Source: Ramlibacter sp.
GTDB taxonomy: Bacteria; Pseudomonadota; Gammaproteobacteria; Burkholderiales; Burkholderiaceae_C
Assembly (NCBI GenBank): GCA_019635415.1
Contig: JAHBZN010000002.1
Span: 1,054,001 to 1,118,000 of the forward strand
Reading direction: 5' to 3'
DNA length: 64,000 nt
Of the stretch, positions 24,286 to 33,811 are shown one piece after another. The notes under the pieces were generated by a model. It saw nothing but the letters and a program-made list of their open reading frames with translations, did not search any database and had not been told where the DNA came from. The number at the start of each line of letters is the position of its first letter. The stretch's first letter is position 1. The position numbers were made by a program, and so were the translations under genes.

Positions 24286-25590
24286 ATGAGAATCCCGATT
24301 TTTTCCCGCAGCACCCGCCCGGTGTCCCTGGCCACCAGCCTGCTGCTGAGCCTGCTTCTTGGCGCCTGCGGCGGCGGGAGCGGTGGCAGCGAGACGGCGG
24401 CAGCGGTGGTGACCGTGGGCACCGGCACCACACCGGTTACTACCCCCACGGACCCGGTCACCCCCACCGTACCTGCCACCCCCACCACGCCCACGACACC
24501 CGCCACCCCCACCGGCCCCGCGCTGTCGGCGCCGGCTGCCGTGTTTGTGAATCTGGACCTGGGCAACCTGTTCAACTACGCCGCACCCACGCTGCCCGCC
24601 TACTACGGCGGCGGCGTGGCCAACAACGACAACACGCCCGCCAACAACACGGCCAACAACGCCGTGGCCACGCTGGGCCGCGTGCTGTTCTACGACAAGC
24701 GGCTGAGCGTGAACAACACCGTGGCCTGCGCTTCGTGCCACCAGCAGACCCAGGGCTTTGCCGACAGCAGCCGCTTCAGCACCGGGTTTGCGGGTGGGCT
24801 GACCACGGCCCACGCCATGCGGCTGGGCAACGTGCGCTACTACGCGCCAGGCACCATGTTCTGGGACAAACGCGCCGCCTCGGTCGAGGACCAGGCCACT
24901 CAACCCATCCAGCATCCCGTGGAGATGGGCTTTGACGCCAGCAACGGCGGCCTGGCCGCGCTGCTGACCAAGATGCAGTCGCTGCCGTACTACCCCGAAC
25001 TGTTCACCTTTGCCTTTGGCGACGGCACCCTTTCCGAGCAGCGCATCCAGCGTGCGCTGGCGCAGTTCCAGCGCAGCATGGTGGCCGTGAGCAGTCGCTG
25101 GGACGACGGCTATGCCCAGACCTTCAACCCCGCCGCCAACGACAACGGCCTCAACACGCCCATTGCCGGCTTCACCGCGCAGGAGAACCGGGGCCGCCAG
25201 CTCTTCATGGGCAATGCCAACCAGGGCGGGCTGAACTGCGCGGCCTGCCATGCGCCCCCCACGTTTGCGCTCACCGCCAACTCGCGCAGCAACGGGCTGG
25301 ACGCGGGCGAGACCACCATCTTCAAATCGCCCTCGCTCAAGAACGTGGGCATGAGCGCGGCCTTCATGCACGACGGGCGCTTCTCGAGCCTGGAGCAGGT
25401 GGTGGAGCACTACAACAGCGGCGTGAAGGACGGCCCGGCGCTGGACAACCGCCTGCGCGGTGGCAATGGTGCCCCCCGTGTGCTGAACCTGCCCGAATCG
25501 GACAAGGCGGCGTTGGTGGCCTTTTTGCGGACACTCAACGACACCTCGCTGCCCAACGACCCCAAGTTCTCCAGCCCGTTCCGCCAGTAA
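24286..25590 (+). CDS. Di-haem cytochrome c peroxidase-family lipoprotein
   Basis: 434 residues. Signal peptide with lipobox LLGAC (Cys28), a Thr/Pro-rich linker at about 50-78 built from repeated TPTTP-like units, then a MauG/CcpA-type domain with two haem sites, CASCH (148-152) and CAACH (318-322), and the C-terminal PSLKNVGMSAAFMHDGRFSSLEQVVEHY block. Peroxide reduction or oxidative maturation in the periplasm are both family activities. It is a single gene, not obviously linked to neighbours. Confidence 0.88.
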   Translation: MRIPIFSRSTRPVSLATSLLLSLLLGACGGGSGGSETAAAVVTVGTGTTPVTTPTDPVTPTVPATPTTPTTPATPTGPALSAPAAVFVNLDLGNLFNYAAPTLPAYYGGGVANNDNTPANNTANNAVATLGRVLFYDKRLSVNNTVACASCHQQTQGFADSSRFSTGFAGGLTTAHAMRLGNVRYYAPGTMFWDKRAASVEDQATQPIQHPVEMGFDASNGGLAALLTKMQSLPYYPELFTFAFGDGTLSEQRIQRALAQFQRSMVAVSSRWDDGYAQTFNPAANDNGLNTPIAGFTAQENRGRQLFMGNANQGGLNCAACHAPPTFALTANSRSNGLDAGETTIFKSPSLKNVGMSAAFMHDGRFSSLEQVVEHYNSGVKDGPALDNRLRGGNGAPRVLNLPESDKAALVAFLRTLNDTSLPNDPKFSSPFRQ

Positions 25591-25597
25591 AAGGGGC

Positions 25598-26002
25598 TCA
25601 GGCCAGGTCCTCGATCACCAGGTGGCGGTACTTCTGGCCGTAGGAGATGCGCGACGTGGCCAGCACCTGCATGATGTGCCCCGTCTCCTCCGCCGAGGGC
25701 GCATGGATCATGAGCGCGCAGTGGCCCTGGGCCGCCAGCTCGGCAAAGCGGCGCACGGTGCGGGCTTCGGTGCCCGCCGAGGGCAGGGGTGCGTCGGCAG
25801 CGCCCACCGTGCGCGCGATCGGGCCCAGAATGGCCTCGGCCGGCACCTCGGTGAATGAATCTCCGTTGTAGCCATCGGCCAGCAGGGTCTTGACGGCGTC
25901 GGCGGCGTCGGCAGGCGTGGGAAACATCAGGAACAGGTGGCCCGTGGGGTAGAACACGCCCCGCATCGTGAGCATGCTGGGTTCGAGTGAAAAGGCTTTC
26001 AT
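25598..26002 (-). CDS. Conserved-looking small protein of unknown function
   Basis: 134 residues, soluble, no motif I recognise. It starts MKAFSLEPSMLTMRGVFYPTGH, contains AVKTLLADGYNG and ends ISYGQKYRHLVIEDLA. The ATG at 26000-26002 follows a good GAGGAG ribosome-binding site on the minus strand, which supports a real gene. It is convergent with the peroxidase gene 7 bases away and divergent from dusA. Confidence 0.65.
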   Translation of the reverse strand: MKAFSLEPSMLTMRGVFYPTGHLFLMFPTPADAADAVKTLLADGYNGDSFTEVPAEAILGPIARTVGAADAPLPSAGTEARTVRRFAELAAQGHCALMIHAPSAEETGHIMQVLATSRISYGQKYRHLVIEDLA

Positions 26003-26154
26003 GGCGACTCCTCGGAAACTCTGCAAGGTTTCATTACCCCTCAATCCGTGCGGGCGGGCTGTCAGTGTCGGTGGCGCAGCCCTGCAGGACAAAGCCCGAC
26101 ACGGGCATGCCCCCAGCGCTGCCGTGGCGCGGGCCAGCCGTTACAGTTCCGGCT

Positions 26155-27189
26155 GTGAGCCTCAACAATTTCCTCCCTGTGAACCCCTGGCGCCTGAGCG
26201 TGGCGCCCATGATGGACTGGACCGACCGGCACTGCCGCTACTTCCACCGCCTGCTGAGCCGGCATGCCCTGTTGTACACCGAGATGGTGACCACCGGCGC
26301 ACTGATTCATGGCGATGTGCCGCGCCATCTGCGCTTCAATGCCCAGGAACACCCCGTGGCGCTGCAACTGGGTGGCAGCGAGCCGGCTGACCTGGCCCAT
26401 TGCGCGCGGCTAGGGGAGCAGTGGGGCTATGACGAAATCAACCTCAACTGCGGCTGCCCGAGCGAGCGCGTGCAGCGCGGTGCCTTTGGCGCCTGCCTGA
26501 TGGCCGAGCCGCAACTGGTGGCCGACTGCGTGAAAGCCATGGTGGACGCGGTGGGCGTGCCCGTGACGGTGAAGCACCGCATCGGCATCGACCACACCGA
26601 AGACACACCGCAGAGCTACCCCTTTGTGCGCGACTTTGTGGGCGCCGTGAGCGAGGCGGGCTGCAAGGTCTTCATCGTGCACGCGCGCAACGCGTGGCTC
26701 AAGGGGCTCAGCCCCAAGGAGAACCGCGACCTGCCGCCGCTGCGCTACGCGCTGGTGCACCGGCTCAAGGCCGACTTTCCGCACCTGACCCTTGCCATCA
26801 ATGGCGGCATCACCACCAGCGAGCAGGTCGCCGAGCAGTTGCAGCAGGTGGACGGCGTGATGGTGGGCCGCGAGGCCTATCACAACCCCTGGTGGCTGGC
26901 GCAATGGGACGCAGCGTTCTACCCCGCCGCCGGAGCCGAGTCCGCGGGGCCCATCACCCGTGAGTCGGTGGAGCAGGCCATGTGTGACTACATGGCCCGC
27001 GAAGCGGCCGAGCACGGCACGCCCTGGAGCAACATCGCGCGGCACATGCTGGGCCTGCGCAACGGCCTGCCCGGCGCGCGCCGCTGGCGCCAGGTGTGGA
27101 GCGACCACAAGCTCAAGGCGCTGCCCCCGCATGAGGTGATGGCGCTGGCACACCAGGCGGTGACTGAGGCGGTGCGCGAGACGGCCTGA
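26155..27189 (+). CDS. dusA: tRNA-dihydrouridine(20/20a) synthase
   Basis: FMN enzyme reducing uridine in the tRNA D-loop. Seen: RLSVAPMMDWTDRHCRYFHRL (N-terminal DUS/DusA signature, split by one block), EINLNCGCPSERVQRGAFGACLM with the catalytic Cys, VTVKHRIGID, VHARNAWLKGLSPKENR and the C-terminal HMLGLRNGLPGARRWRQ typical of DusA. I take GTG 26155 (344 residues); GTG 26179 is an alternative, and no ATG is well placed. Confidence 0.92.
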   Translation: MSLNNFLPVNPWRLSVAPMMDWTDRHCRYFHRLLSRHALLYTEMVTTGALIHGDVPRHLRFNAQEHPVALQLGGSEPADLAHCARLGEQWGYDEINLNCGCPSERVQRGAFGACLMAEPQLVADCVKAMVDAVGVPVTVKHRIGIDHTEDTPQSYPFVRDFVGAVSEAGCKVFIVHARNAWLKGLSPKENRDLPPLRYALVHRLKADFPHLTLAINGGITTSEQVAEQLQQVDGVMVGREAYHNPWWLAQWDAAFYPAAGAESAGPITRESVEQAMCDYMAREAAEHGTPWSNIARHMLGLRNGLPGARRWRQVWSDHKLKALPPHEVMALAHQAVTEAVRETA

Positions 27190-27208
27190 ACCGGCCTTGA
27201 CCGTGCTG

Positions 27209-27274
27209 TTTCAAGCCAAAACAGGCTGTAGCCCTTGCGGGGCGGTCACTTTCAGCTATCAAATGCGTAGCAAA
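27209..27274 (+). repeat. Dispersed repeat, copy A (intergenic, most complete)
   Basis: Begins TTTCAAGCCAAAAC, then AGGCTG and the core TAGCCC, 20 nt, GCTAT, CAAATGC, GTAGCAAA (core 27229-27274). It lies between dusA and the YciI-like gene. The left extension is shared with copy B in pccA. GGCTGTAGCC and GCTAT/GTAGC form two small inverted repeats. Confidence 0.85.
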
Positions 27275-27320
27275 ATGGCGCCTTCATGACAGCCCTCATC
27301 CACCCCACCCAAGCAAACCC

Positions 27321-27737
27321 ATGACCGACGCTTCGCCCCCCGCCGAATACCTGATGCTCTCTCGCGGCCAGTGGGACCGGGACAAGTCGCCCGAAGAGAT
27401 CCAGGCCGCCATCGATGCCTTCTATGCCTGGCATGACCAGCTCGTGGCCACGGGCGTGTTCAAGCCGGGCAAGCGGCTGGCCACGGGCGGGAAGGTGGTG
27501 ACCCGTTCAGGCGTGACCGACGGGCCTTTTGCCGAAGCCAAGGAGGTGGTGGGCGGCTACTGGTTCATCGTGGCCGGCAGCCTGGATGAAGCCGCGGCCA
27601 TCGCCGCCCGGAACCCCACCCTGGCCTGCGGCCTGACCTTCGAGGTCCGGCCCATCGAGGGCCTGCGCGCCAGCGCCTACCGGCCCAGCAACGAGACGCC
27701 GGCTGACCCACCGCCCGGCACCGCACCCGGGCGCTGA
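27321..27737 (+). CDS. YciI / DGPF-domain protein
   Basis: 138 residues with the DGPF-type signature VTDGPFAEAKEVVGGYWFIVAGSLDEA and an N-terminal YLMLSRGQWDRDKSPEE typical of YCII-related proteins, a ferredoxin-like dimeric fold often found beside ECF sigma genes. Function is unknown. The C-terminal 20 residues are Pro-rich. ATG at 27321. Confidence 0.8.
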   Translation: MTDASPPAEYLMLSRGQWDRDKSPEEIQAAIDAFYAWHDQLVATGVFKPGKRLATGGKVVTRSGVTDGPFAEAKEVVGGYWFIVAGSLDEAAAIAARNPTLACGLTFEVRPIEGLRASAYRPSNETPADPPPGTAPGR

Positions 27738-27761
27738 TCGGCGCGGGAGTAGCATGCGCCC

Positions 27762-28046
27762 ATGCCCATGCCACCACCGCCCCTTCCTTCCGCCGTCCGT
27801 GATGCCTTGCAGTCCGGCCGCACCATCGAGGCCATCAAGCTCTACCGCGAATCCAGCGGGCTCGGGCTCAAGGAGGCCAAGGACGCGATCGACCAGTACC
27901 GCGAGTCGATGGGCGATCACGCCGCAGACACCTCAACGCGCTCACCCGGGGAGGTGCCGCGCTCCGGGCCGGGCAAGTGGATTGCCGCCGCCCTGGCTGC
28001 GGCCGCGGCGGCAGGCTATTTCTTCTTCAGGCAGTCAGGCGGCTAG
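27762..28046 (+). CDS. Small protein with L7/L12-C-terminal-like motif and C-terminal membrane helix
   Basis: 94 residues. The segment IKLYRESSGLGLKEAKDAIDQY (about 26-47, given in two overlapping halves GLGLKEAKDAID) matches the ribosomal protein L7/L12 C-terminal domain motif. A Pro/Ser-rich linker and a hydrophobic helix KWIAAALAAAAAAGYFFF (about 73-90) follow, so it is probably tail-anchored. It is not rplL. It ends 11 bases before the TRIC-like channel gene, so it may be co-translated with it. Confidence 0.7.
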   Translation: MPMPPPPLPSAVRDALQSGRTIEAIKLYRESSGLGLKEAKDAIDQYRESMGDHAADTSTRSPGEVPRSGPGKWIAAALAAAAAAGYFFFRQSGG

Positions 28047-28057
28047 GGCAGGGCGCG

Positions 28058-28660
28058 GTGTTCTACCTGCTCGACCTTGCGGGCGTGGCCGTGTTTGCCG
28101 TGAGCGGCGCGCTGGCTGCCATGCATTCGGGCCTGGACCTGCTGGGTGTGGTGGTTCTGGCCTCCATCACCGCCATTGGCGGCGGCACGCTGCGCGACCT
28201 GCTGCTCAACCGCCACCCCATCTTCTGGATGGAAGACCCGTGGCCGCTGTATGTGATTCTGGGCGCGGCCCTGCTCACCGTGGGCTATGTGCAGGTGCTG
28301 CCCATCCCGTTCAAAGCCCTGCTGATTGCCGACGCGCTGGGCTTGGCGCTGTTTGCCATGTCGGGCGCGCAGCTGGCCGAGCGCACCGGCCACCGGGCGC
28401 TGGTGGTGGTGCTCATGGGCACGCTCACCGGCGTGGGCGGCGGGCTGCTGCGCGACGTGTTCACCGCCAAGGTGCCGCTGATCCTGCGGCAAGACATTTA
28501 CGCCAGCGCCGCCATTGCCGGCGTTGCGCTGTACCTGCTGCTGCAGCGCATTGGCGTGCCACGCGCCGTGGCCTTTGGCGTGAGCCTGGTGGGCATTGCC
28601 GCGCTGCGGCTGGCGGCGGTGGCTTGGGGGCTGGAGTTGCCGCGGTTTACGCCGCCTTGA
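28058..28660 (+). CDS. TRIC / UPF0126 family channel protein
   Basis: 200 residues, about seven hydrophobic helices in two repeated halves. Each half carries the family motif: ITAIGGGTLRDLLLNRHPIFW and LTGVGGGLLRDVFTAKVPLIL. Prokaryotic TRIC proteins form trimeric cation channels. GTG start at 28058 places the first helix correctly (FYLLDLAGVAVFAVSGALAA); an upstream extension would read through the preceding gene's end. Confidence 0.87.
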   Translation: MFYLLDLAGVAVFAVSGALAAMHSGLDLLGVVVLASITAIGGGTLRDLLLNRHPIFWMEDPWPLYVILGAALLTVGYVQVLPIPFKALLIADALGLALFAMSGAQLAERTGHRALVVVLMGTLTGVGGGLLRDVFTAKVPLILRQDIYASAAIAGVALYLLLQRIGVPRAVAFGVSLVGIAALRLAAVAWGLELPRFTPP

Positions 28661-29062
28661 GCCTTTCATATCAGGCTGGTGCGCTGGCGATGTGAAGTAT
28701 CCGCGTGAACCAAATCTGCGGCTTGTAGGCTGGCATTCGCATCGCGTAGGGCAGGCGTTGTAGTTGTGCGTTGAGAAGCTGCGGGAGCCGCGACTGGTGG
28801 CGACATTGCCGCATTCGAACTACTGGTGTCGCCTGTCAAAGGTCAGATCGGGCCATTCAATACCGATACATGAGCGAGCGAGTCGTTAGAGGACTAACTT
28901 CGCTGCAAGGTGGCCATACTGACGGTGTGAGCCTAGCTACGTCGCGCTGGGCCAATTCGCCGTGACGTTCGTTGGGAATGAATGCGTCATCAGAGGTTTC
29001 AAGTGAACCTGCTGATATGCCGGGTTACCGCAGCGTACACTCATATACGCACTGGAGGAATC
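28661..29062. other. Gene-free, lower-G+C segment upstream of the AIPR gene
   Basis: 402 bases with no supportable gene; a 64-codon frame at 28771-28965 lacks a ribosome-binding site and any recognisable protein pattern. Composition changes here from the G+C-rich chromosome to a more balanced one that continues through the AIPR gene. A small hairpin GTTAG-AGGA-CTAAC occurs at 28885-28898. This is probably the left flank of an acquired segment and includes the AIPR promoter, which I could not place. Confidence 0.5.
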
Positions 29063-30754
29063 ATGCACAGAATTGTCAAGGCCCATCTCGAGAGTTTCGT
29101 TTCAAGCTTTTCTCTAGAGGCCGACGACGAGGCCAAGCAGTTCGAAAAGTTCGCGGCTTACTCTGTCATATCTAGCCGTTTCAGTGGGAGCTTCGATCTC
29201 GATGATATGGTCACCGGCAATGGCGACGAGGGTATCGACGGGGTCGCCATCGTTATCGACGAGGCAATTACTGCATCGATCGAAGACGCCGGAAGCGTAT
29301 TTGCCCCGTCTCGGCGGAATCACGATGTAGACATGGTGTTCATTCAGGCAAAGCGGTCTGAGGCATTTGATCTGGGCGACTTCCTGAAGTTCAAAGAGGG
29401 GGTTCTTCGCTTTGCAACCGCAAACCCTTACACCGCTACAGATGAGGTGCTGGTCGAGGCGCGGGGCATGTTCGATGTCGTGTTGAATCAAGTGCCAAAG
29501 CTAAGAAATGGGAAACCGTCACTCATCGCGAGGTTCGTGGCGACGGGTATTTATCAGAAGCCTGATGCACTCGAAGTGGCGTTGACAGACTTCTACCGTC
29601 AGGCAAACGCGCTCGGGATCTTCCATGAAATCGATATCAAGTTCGTTGATCGCGATGAACTCACGCGACTATGGGTCGGAACCTACTCAGGTGTAAATGC
29701 AAGTTTGCCGGCATTTACCACGGCAGCCCTCCCGAATATTGCTGGCATTGACGAGGCATACCTAGCGGTTGTTAAAGCGAGCGACTTCGTCAACAACCTC
29801 CTGACAACGGAAGACGGGAATCTTCGGACCCAAGTCTTCGAGGAAAACGTCCGATCGTTCTTGGGCTTGGACAATGCGGTCAACCAATCAATCGCGGCAA
29901 CGCTGGCCTCCGACGCCGCAAGCCGCTTTCCTGTTCTGAACAACGGCATCACAATCGTTAGTCCTGATGTCCAACTGCAGGGCAACACACTCCACCTAAC
30001 GAATTTTCAGATCGTCAACGGCTGCCAGACCTCAAACGTCCTGTTTGAAAATCGGGCAGTCCTTGGTGACGTAATGGTGAACATTAAGATAGTTGAGACT
30101 CAACTAGAGGATGTTTTCTCCGAGCTTGTGCGAGCGACAAACAGTCAGACCAAAGTGGAGGACACGCAGTTCCTTTCTTTGCGGCCTATCGTTCGGAAGG
30201 TCGAGCAATTTTTCAATACCTACGAGGGGGCTGAAGGACGCCTATATTTGGAGCGGCGCGACCGCCAATATGTTGGTCAGGACATCCCGAATACCCGAAT
30301 CTTCTCATTGCACAACGCCGCGAAATGTGTTGCAGCCATGCTGTGCAACCGACCCGAACTGGCGTCTCGTTACCCAAAGACGATGTACGAGGAATTGACC
30401 GAAACGATCTTCGCGGACGACACAAAAGAGATCGTCTTCTACGCCGCCTGTCTAACGATGTACCGCTTCACTCTTCTCGTGTCCAACAGCACCATTCCTC
30501 AGAACCTTAAGCGATTCAAATGGCACATGCTCCCCCTGGTGTGGACCATAGTGAATGGCAAGGATGTGGTGCGTCTCAACTCGCGGGCGGCGGAAAAGGG
30601 TGCGCAGGCTGTGATTGACGTTGTGGGTCAGCATGGAGCACGTGCGAGCGAGACATTCAATCGAATAGCGGAGGTCTGCACTGGCCTAGGAGAGGTGACT
30701 GCAGATCGATTGAAGCGCCAAGCAATCCTGCAGGAGATGCTCGCGCTAACCTAA
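29063..30754 (+). CDS. AIPR-family protein (candidate abortive-infection phage-defence nuclease)
   Basis: 563 residues. The C-terminal two-thirds carry the AIPR signature: NVRSFLG (262-268), FPVLNNGITI (289-298) and QIVNGCQTSNVLF (316-328). The N-terminal domain has a PD-(D/E)xK-like pattern, GNGDEGIDG (52-60) followed by FIQAKRSE (93-100), with D59, Q95 and K97 as candidate catalytic residues. AIPR proteins are associated with abortive phage resistance; nuclease action is inferred. ATG 29063 follows GGAGGAA, better than an upstream frame extension. Codon use and lower G+C differ sharply from both neighbours, a sign of horizontal transfer. Confidence 0.85.
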   Translation: MHRIVKAHLESFVSSFSLEADDEAKQFEKFAAYSVISSRFSGSFDLDDMVTGNGDEGIDGVAIVIDEAITASIEDAGSVFAPSRRNHDVDMVFIQAKRSEAFDLGDFLKFKEGVLRFATANPYTATDEVLVEARGMFDVVLNQVPKLRNGKPSLIARFVATGIYQKPDALEVALTDFYRQANALGIFHEIDIKFVDRDELTRLWVGTYSGVNASLPAFTTAALPNIAGIDEAYLAVVKASDFVNNLLTTEDGNLRTQVFEENVRSFLGLDNAVNQSIAATLASDAASRFPVLNNGITIVSPDVQLQGNTLHLTNFQIVNGCQTSNVLFENRAVLGDVMVNIKIVETQLEDVFSELVRATNSQTKVEDTQFLSLRPIVRKVEQFFNTYEGAEGRLYLERRDRQYVGQDIPNTRIFSLHNAAKCVAAMLCNRPELASRYPKTMYEELTETIFADDTKEIVFYAACLTMYRFTLLVSNSTIPQNLKRFKWHMLPLVWTIVNGKDVVRLNSRAAEKGAQAVIDVVGQHGARASETFNRIAEVCTGLGEVTADRLKRQAILQEMLALT

Positions 30755-30864
30755 GCTAGTTGGGCCGCCTCACAGCCGTCATCGGCGATGCCGGATCCTG
30801 TTCCATATCTGCGATTCGATTCGACTAGATTCAAGCAGTGGCGACTAGTTTGTTCACTGCAAAC

Positions 30865-31512
30865 CTACTCCGCCGCCTCCAACCCATTCGCAAAATGCTC
30901 CCGCATGCACTGCTGCGTGCGCTGCGCATCGCGCGCCAGCAGCGCGGCCATGATGGCCTGATGCTCGGCCAGTGACTCGGCAATGCGCCCGGTCTTGAGC
31001 AGGGAGTTGTGGCGGTTCAGCTTCATGACCTTGCGCAGGTCGGCCACCATCTGGTCGCGCCAGCGGTTGTTGGCAATCTCCAGCAGCCGCATGTGGAACT
31101 GCTCGTTCACCGCAAAGAACTGGTCGGTGTTGGCCTTGCCCGGCTTTGCCGCAGCCTCCAGCGCCTTGTGCAGGGCCTGCAGTTCCTTCAGCTCGGCGTC
31201 GGTGGCCTTGGTGGCCACCACGGCGGCGGCGTCACTCTCCAGCAGGCTGAGCAGGTGGTACACGTCGGCCAGGTCTTGCTGCGACACCTCGGTCACATAG
31301 GCGCCGCGGCGCACCTTCATGGTCACCAGGCCCTCGGCGGCCAGCACCTTGAGCGCCTCGCGCAGGGGGGTGCGGCTGATGCCGTATTCCTCGGCCAGCT
31401 TCAGCTCGTCGATCCAGCTACCGGGCTCCAGCTCGCGCTTGAAGATGCGCTGGCGCAGCAGCTCGGCCACTTCTTCGTACAGGGCGCGGGGGGTGAGGGT
31501 GACGGCGGACAT
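30865..31512 (-). CDS. GntR family regulator, FCD subfamily
   Basis: 215 residues: winged helix (RQRIFKRELEPGSWIDE, then LAEEYGISRTPLREALKVL, residues about 20-57) and FCD domain (FHMRLLEIANNRWRDQMV, EHQAIMAALLARDAQ). It is divergent from the methylmalonyl-CoA mutase gene across 134 AT-rich bases, so it is the likely regulator of the propionyl-CoA operon. The effector could be a short dicarboxylate or methylmalonate-like acid (inference). Confidence 0.88.
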   Translation of the reverse strand: MSAVTLTPRALYEEVAELLRQRIFKRELEPGSWIDELKLAEEYGISRTPLREALKVLAAEGLVTMKVRRGAYVTEVSQQDLADVYHLLSLLESDAAAVVATKATDAELKELQALHKALEAAAKPGKANTDQFFAVNEQFHMRLLEIANNRWRDQMVADLRKVMKLNRHNSLLKTGRIAESLAEHQAIMAALLARDAQRTQQCMREHFANGLEAAE

Positions 31513-31581
31513 GCGGATCAGGGGCGGGTGTGGAAGCTCGGTGGGCGGTTAGGGTCAGCCGATTTAAGCACAGATAATATT

Positions 31582-31609
31582 TTGCATCAATAATTATGAA
31601 TGATATAAA
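31582..31609 (+). promoter_or_regulatory. Candidate promoter of the methylmalonyl-CoA mutase operon
   Basis: TTGCAT at 31582-31587 and TATAAA at 31604-31609 are 16 bases apart, in an AT-rich patch 37 bases before the mutase ATG. The palindrome ATAATTAT (31590-31597) lies between them, where a divergent GntR regulator could bind. Confidence 0.45.
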
Positions 31610-31646
31610 CTCCGGGTAAACCTGAATCAGCCCCTCAAAGCCCCCC

Positions 31647-33803
31647 ATGAGCGACAAACAACCCGAATTCGCCGTGCCCGGCCTGCCCGCCTGGGCCAAG
31701 GCCGCCAGCAAGTCCGCCCCGGGCGGCGAGCTGGACAACCTCAACTGGGTCACGCCCGATGGCATCACCGTCAAGCCGCTGTACACCGCGGCCGACACCG
31801 CGGGCCTGCCGCATGCCGACACGTTGCCGGGCTTCGAGCCCTACCTGCGCGGCCCGCAGGCCACCATGTATGCGGCCCGGCCCTGGACCATCCGGCAATA
31901 CGCGGGCTTTTCCACGGCGGAGGAGTCCAACGCCTTCTACCGCAAGGGCTTGGCGGGCGGCGGGCAGGGCGTGAGTGTGGCGTTCGACCTGGCCACGCAC
32001 CGCGGCTACGACTCCGACCACCCGCGCGTGACGGGCGACGTGGGCAAGGCCGGCGTGGCCATCGACAGCGTGGAGGACATGAAGATCCTGTTCGACCAGA
32101 TCCCGCTGGACAAGGTGAGCGTGTCCATGACCATGAACGGCGCGGTGCTGCCGGTGCTGGCGGGCTACGTGGTGGCGGCGGAGGAGCAGGGCGTGTCGCA
32201 AGACAAGCTCTCAGGGACCATTCAGAACGACATTCTGAAAGAGTTCATGGTCCGCAACACCTACATCTACCCGCCCAAGCCGAGCATGCGGATCATCGGC
32301 GACATCATCGAGTACACGGCGCAGCACATGCCCAAGTTCAACTCGATTTCGATCTCGGGCTATCACATGCAGGAGGCCGGGGCCAACCAGGCGCTGGAGC
32401 TGGCCTTCACGCTGGCCGACGGCAAGGAGTATGTAAAGACGGCGCTGGCCAAGGGCCTGAACGTGGACGACTTTGCGCCGCGCCTCTCCTTTTTCTGGGC
32501 CATTGGCATGAACTTCTATCTGGAAGTGGCCAAGATGCGCGCGGCACGCCTGCTGTGGTGCCGCATCATGAAGGGCTTCAACGCCAGCAACCCCAAGAGC
32601 CTGATGCTGCGCACCCACTGCCAGACCAGCGGCTGGAGCCTGACCGAGCAGGACCCATACAACAACGTGGTGCGCACCACCATCGAGGCCATGGCCGCGG
32701 TGTTTGGCGGCACGCAGAGCCTGCACACCAACAGCTTTGACGAAGCCATTGCGCTGCCCACCGAGTTCAGCGCCCGCATTGCGCGCAACACCCAGCTCAT
32801 CATCCAGGAAGAAACCCACATCACCAATGTGATCGACCCCTGGGCCGGCAGCTACATGATGGAGAAGCTCACGCAGGACATGGCCGACGCCGCGTGGAAG
32901 ATCATCGAGGAGGTCGAGGCCATGGGCGGCATGACCCGCGCCGTGGACAGCGGCTGGGCCAAGCTCAAGATCGAGGCCGCGGCCGCCGAGAAGCAGGCCC
33001 GTATTGACAGCGGCAAGGACGTGATCGTGGGCGTCAACAAATACAAGCTGGCCAAGGAAGACCCGATCGACATCCTGGAGGTGGACAACGTCAAGGTGCG
33101 CGAAGGCCAGATCGCGCGCCTAAAGCAGATCCGGCAGACCCGCGACGCGGCCCGCGTGCAGCAGGCGCTGGCGGCCATCACGTCTGCCGCAGACAAGGGC
33201 GACGGCAACCTGCTCGCGCTGAGCATCGAGGCCGTGCGCGCCCGCGCCACGGTGGGCGAGATCAGCGACGCGCTCGAGGCCGTTTTTGGGCGCCACCGCG
33301 CCGATACGCAAAAGGTGACCGGTGTGTACGCAGCCGCTTATGACAGTGCCCAGGGCTGGGAAGCCCTGAAGAAAGAGATCGACGCCTTTGCCGAGGCCCA
33401 GGGCCGCCGGCCGCGCGTGATGATCAGCAAGCTGGGGCAAGACGGCCATGACCGCGGCGCCAAGGTGGTGGCCACGGCCTTTGCCGACCTGGGCTTTGAC
33501 GTGGACATGGGCCCGCTGTTCCAGACCCCCGAGGAATGCGCCCGCCAGGCGATTGAAAACGACGTGCACGCCGTGGGCGTGAGCACGCTGGCCGCCGGCC
33601 ACAAGACGCTGGTGCCCGCCATCATCGAGGAGCTGAAAAAGCAGGGCGCCGACGACATCATCGTCTTCGTGGGCGGCGTGATTCCGGCGCAGGACTACGA
33701 GTTCCTGTACGAAGCTGGTGTCAAGGGCATCTACGGCCCCGGCACCCCCATCCCCGCCAGCGCCAAGGACGTGCTGGAGCAGATCCGCAAGGCGCTGGCC
33801 TGA
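31647..33803 (+). CDS. scpA: Methylmalonyl-CoA mutase
   Basis: Adenosylcobalamin enzyme interconverting (R)-methylmalonyl-CoA and succinyl-CoA. 718 residues in a single chain: substrate barrel with [33 protein letters not shown] and [19 protein letters not shown], and the C-terminal B12 domain with DGHDRGAK (DxHxxG base-off motif). First gene of an operon with meaB (8-base gap to its GTG), pccB, GST, pccA and VOC. This route burns propionyl-CoA from odd-chain, branched or cholesterol-like substrates. Confidence 0.96.
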   Translation: MSDKQPEFAVPGLPAWAKAASKSAPGGELDNLNWVTPDGITVKPLYTAADTAGLPHADTLPGFEPYLRGPQATMYAARPWTIRQYAGFSTAEESNAFYRKGLAGGGQGVSVAFDLATHRGYDSDHPRVTGDVGKAGVAIDSVEDMKILFDQIPLDKVSVSMTMNGAVLPVLAGYVVAAEEQGVSQDKLSGTIQNDILKEFMVRNTYIYPPKPSMRIIGDIIEYTAQHMPKFNSISISGYHMQEAGANQALELAFTLADGKEYVKTALAKGLNVDDFAPRLSFFWAIGMNFYLEVAKMRAARLLWCRIMKGFNASNPKSLMLRTHCQTSGWSLTEQDPYNNVVRTTIEAMAAVFGGTQSLHTNSFDEAIALPTEFSARIARNTQLIIQEETHITNVIDPWAGSYMMEKLTQDMADAAWKIIEEVEAMGGMTRAVDSGWAKLKIEAAAAEKQARIDSGKDVIVGVNKYKLAKEDPIDILEVDNVKVREGQIARLKQIRQTRDAARVQQALAAITSAADKGDGNLLALSIEAVRARATVGEISDALEAVFGRHRADTQKVTGVYAAAYDSAQGWEALKKEIDAFAEAQGRRPRVMISKLGQDGHDRGAKVVATAFADLGFDVDMGPLFQTPEECARQAIENDVHAVGVSTLAAGHKTLVPAIIEELKKQGADDIIVFVGGVIPAQDYEFLYEAGVKGIYGPGTPIPASAKDVLEQIRKALA

Positions 33804-33811
33804 AACCCGAC

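Noticed and set aside
28771..28965. 64-codon frame upstream of the AIPR gene
   Set aside because: No ribosome-binding site, no recognisable pattern, and composition like noncoding DNA.
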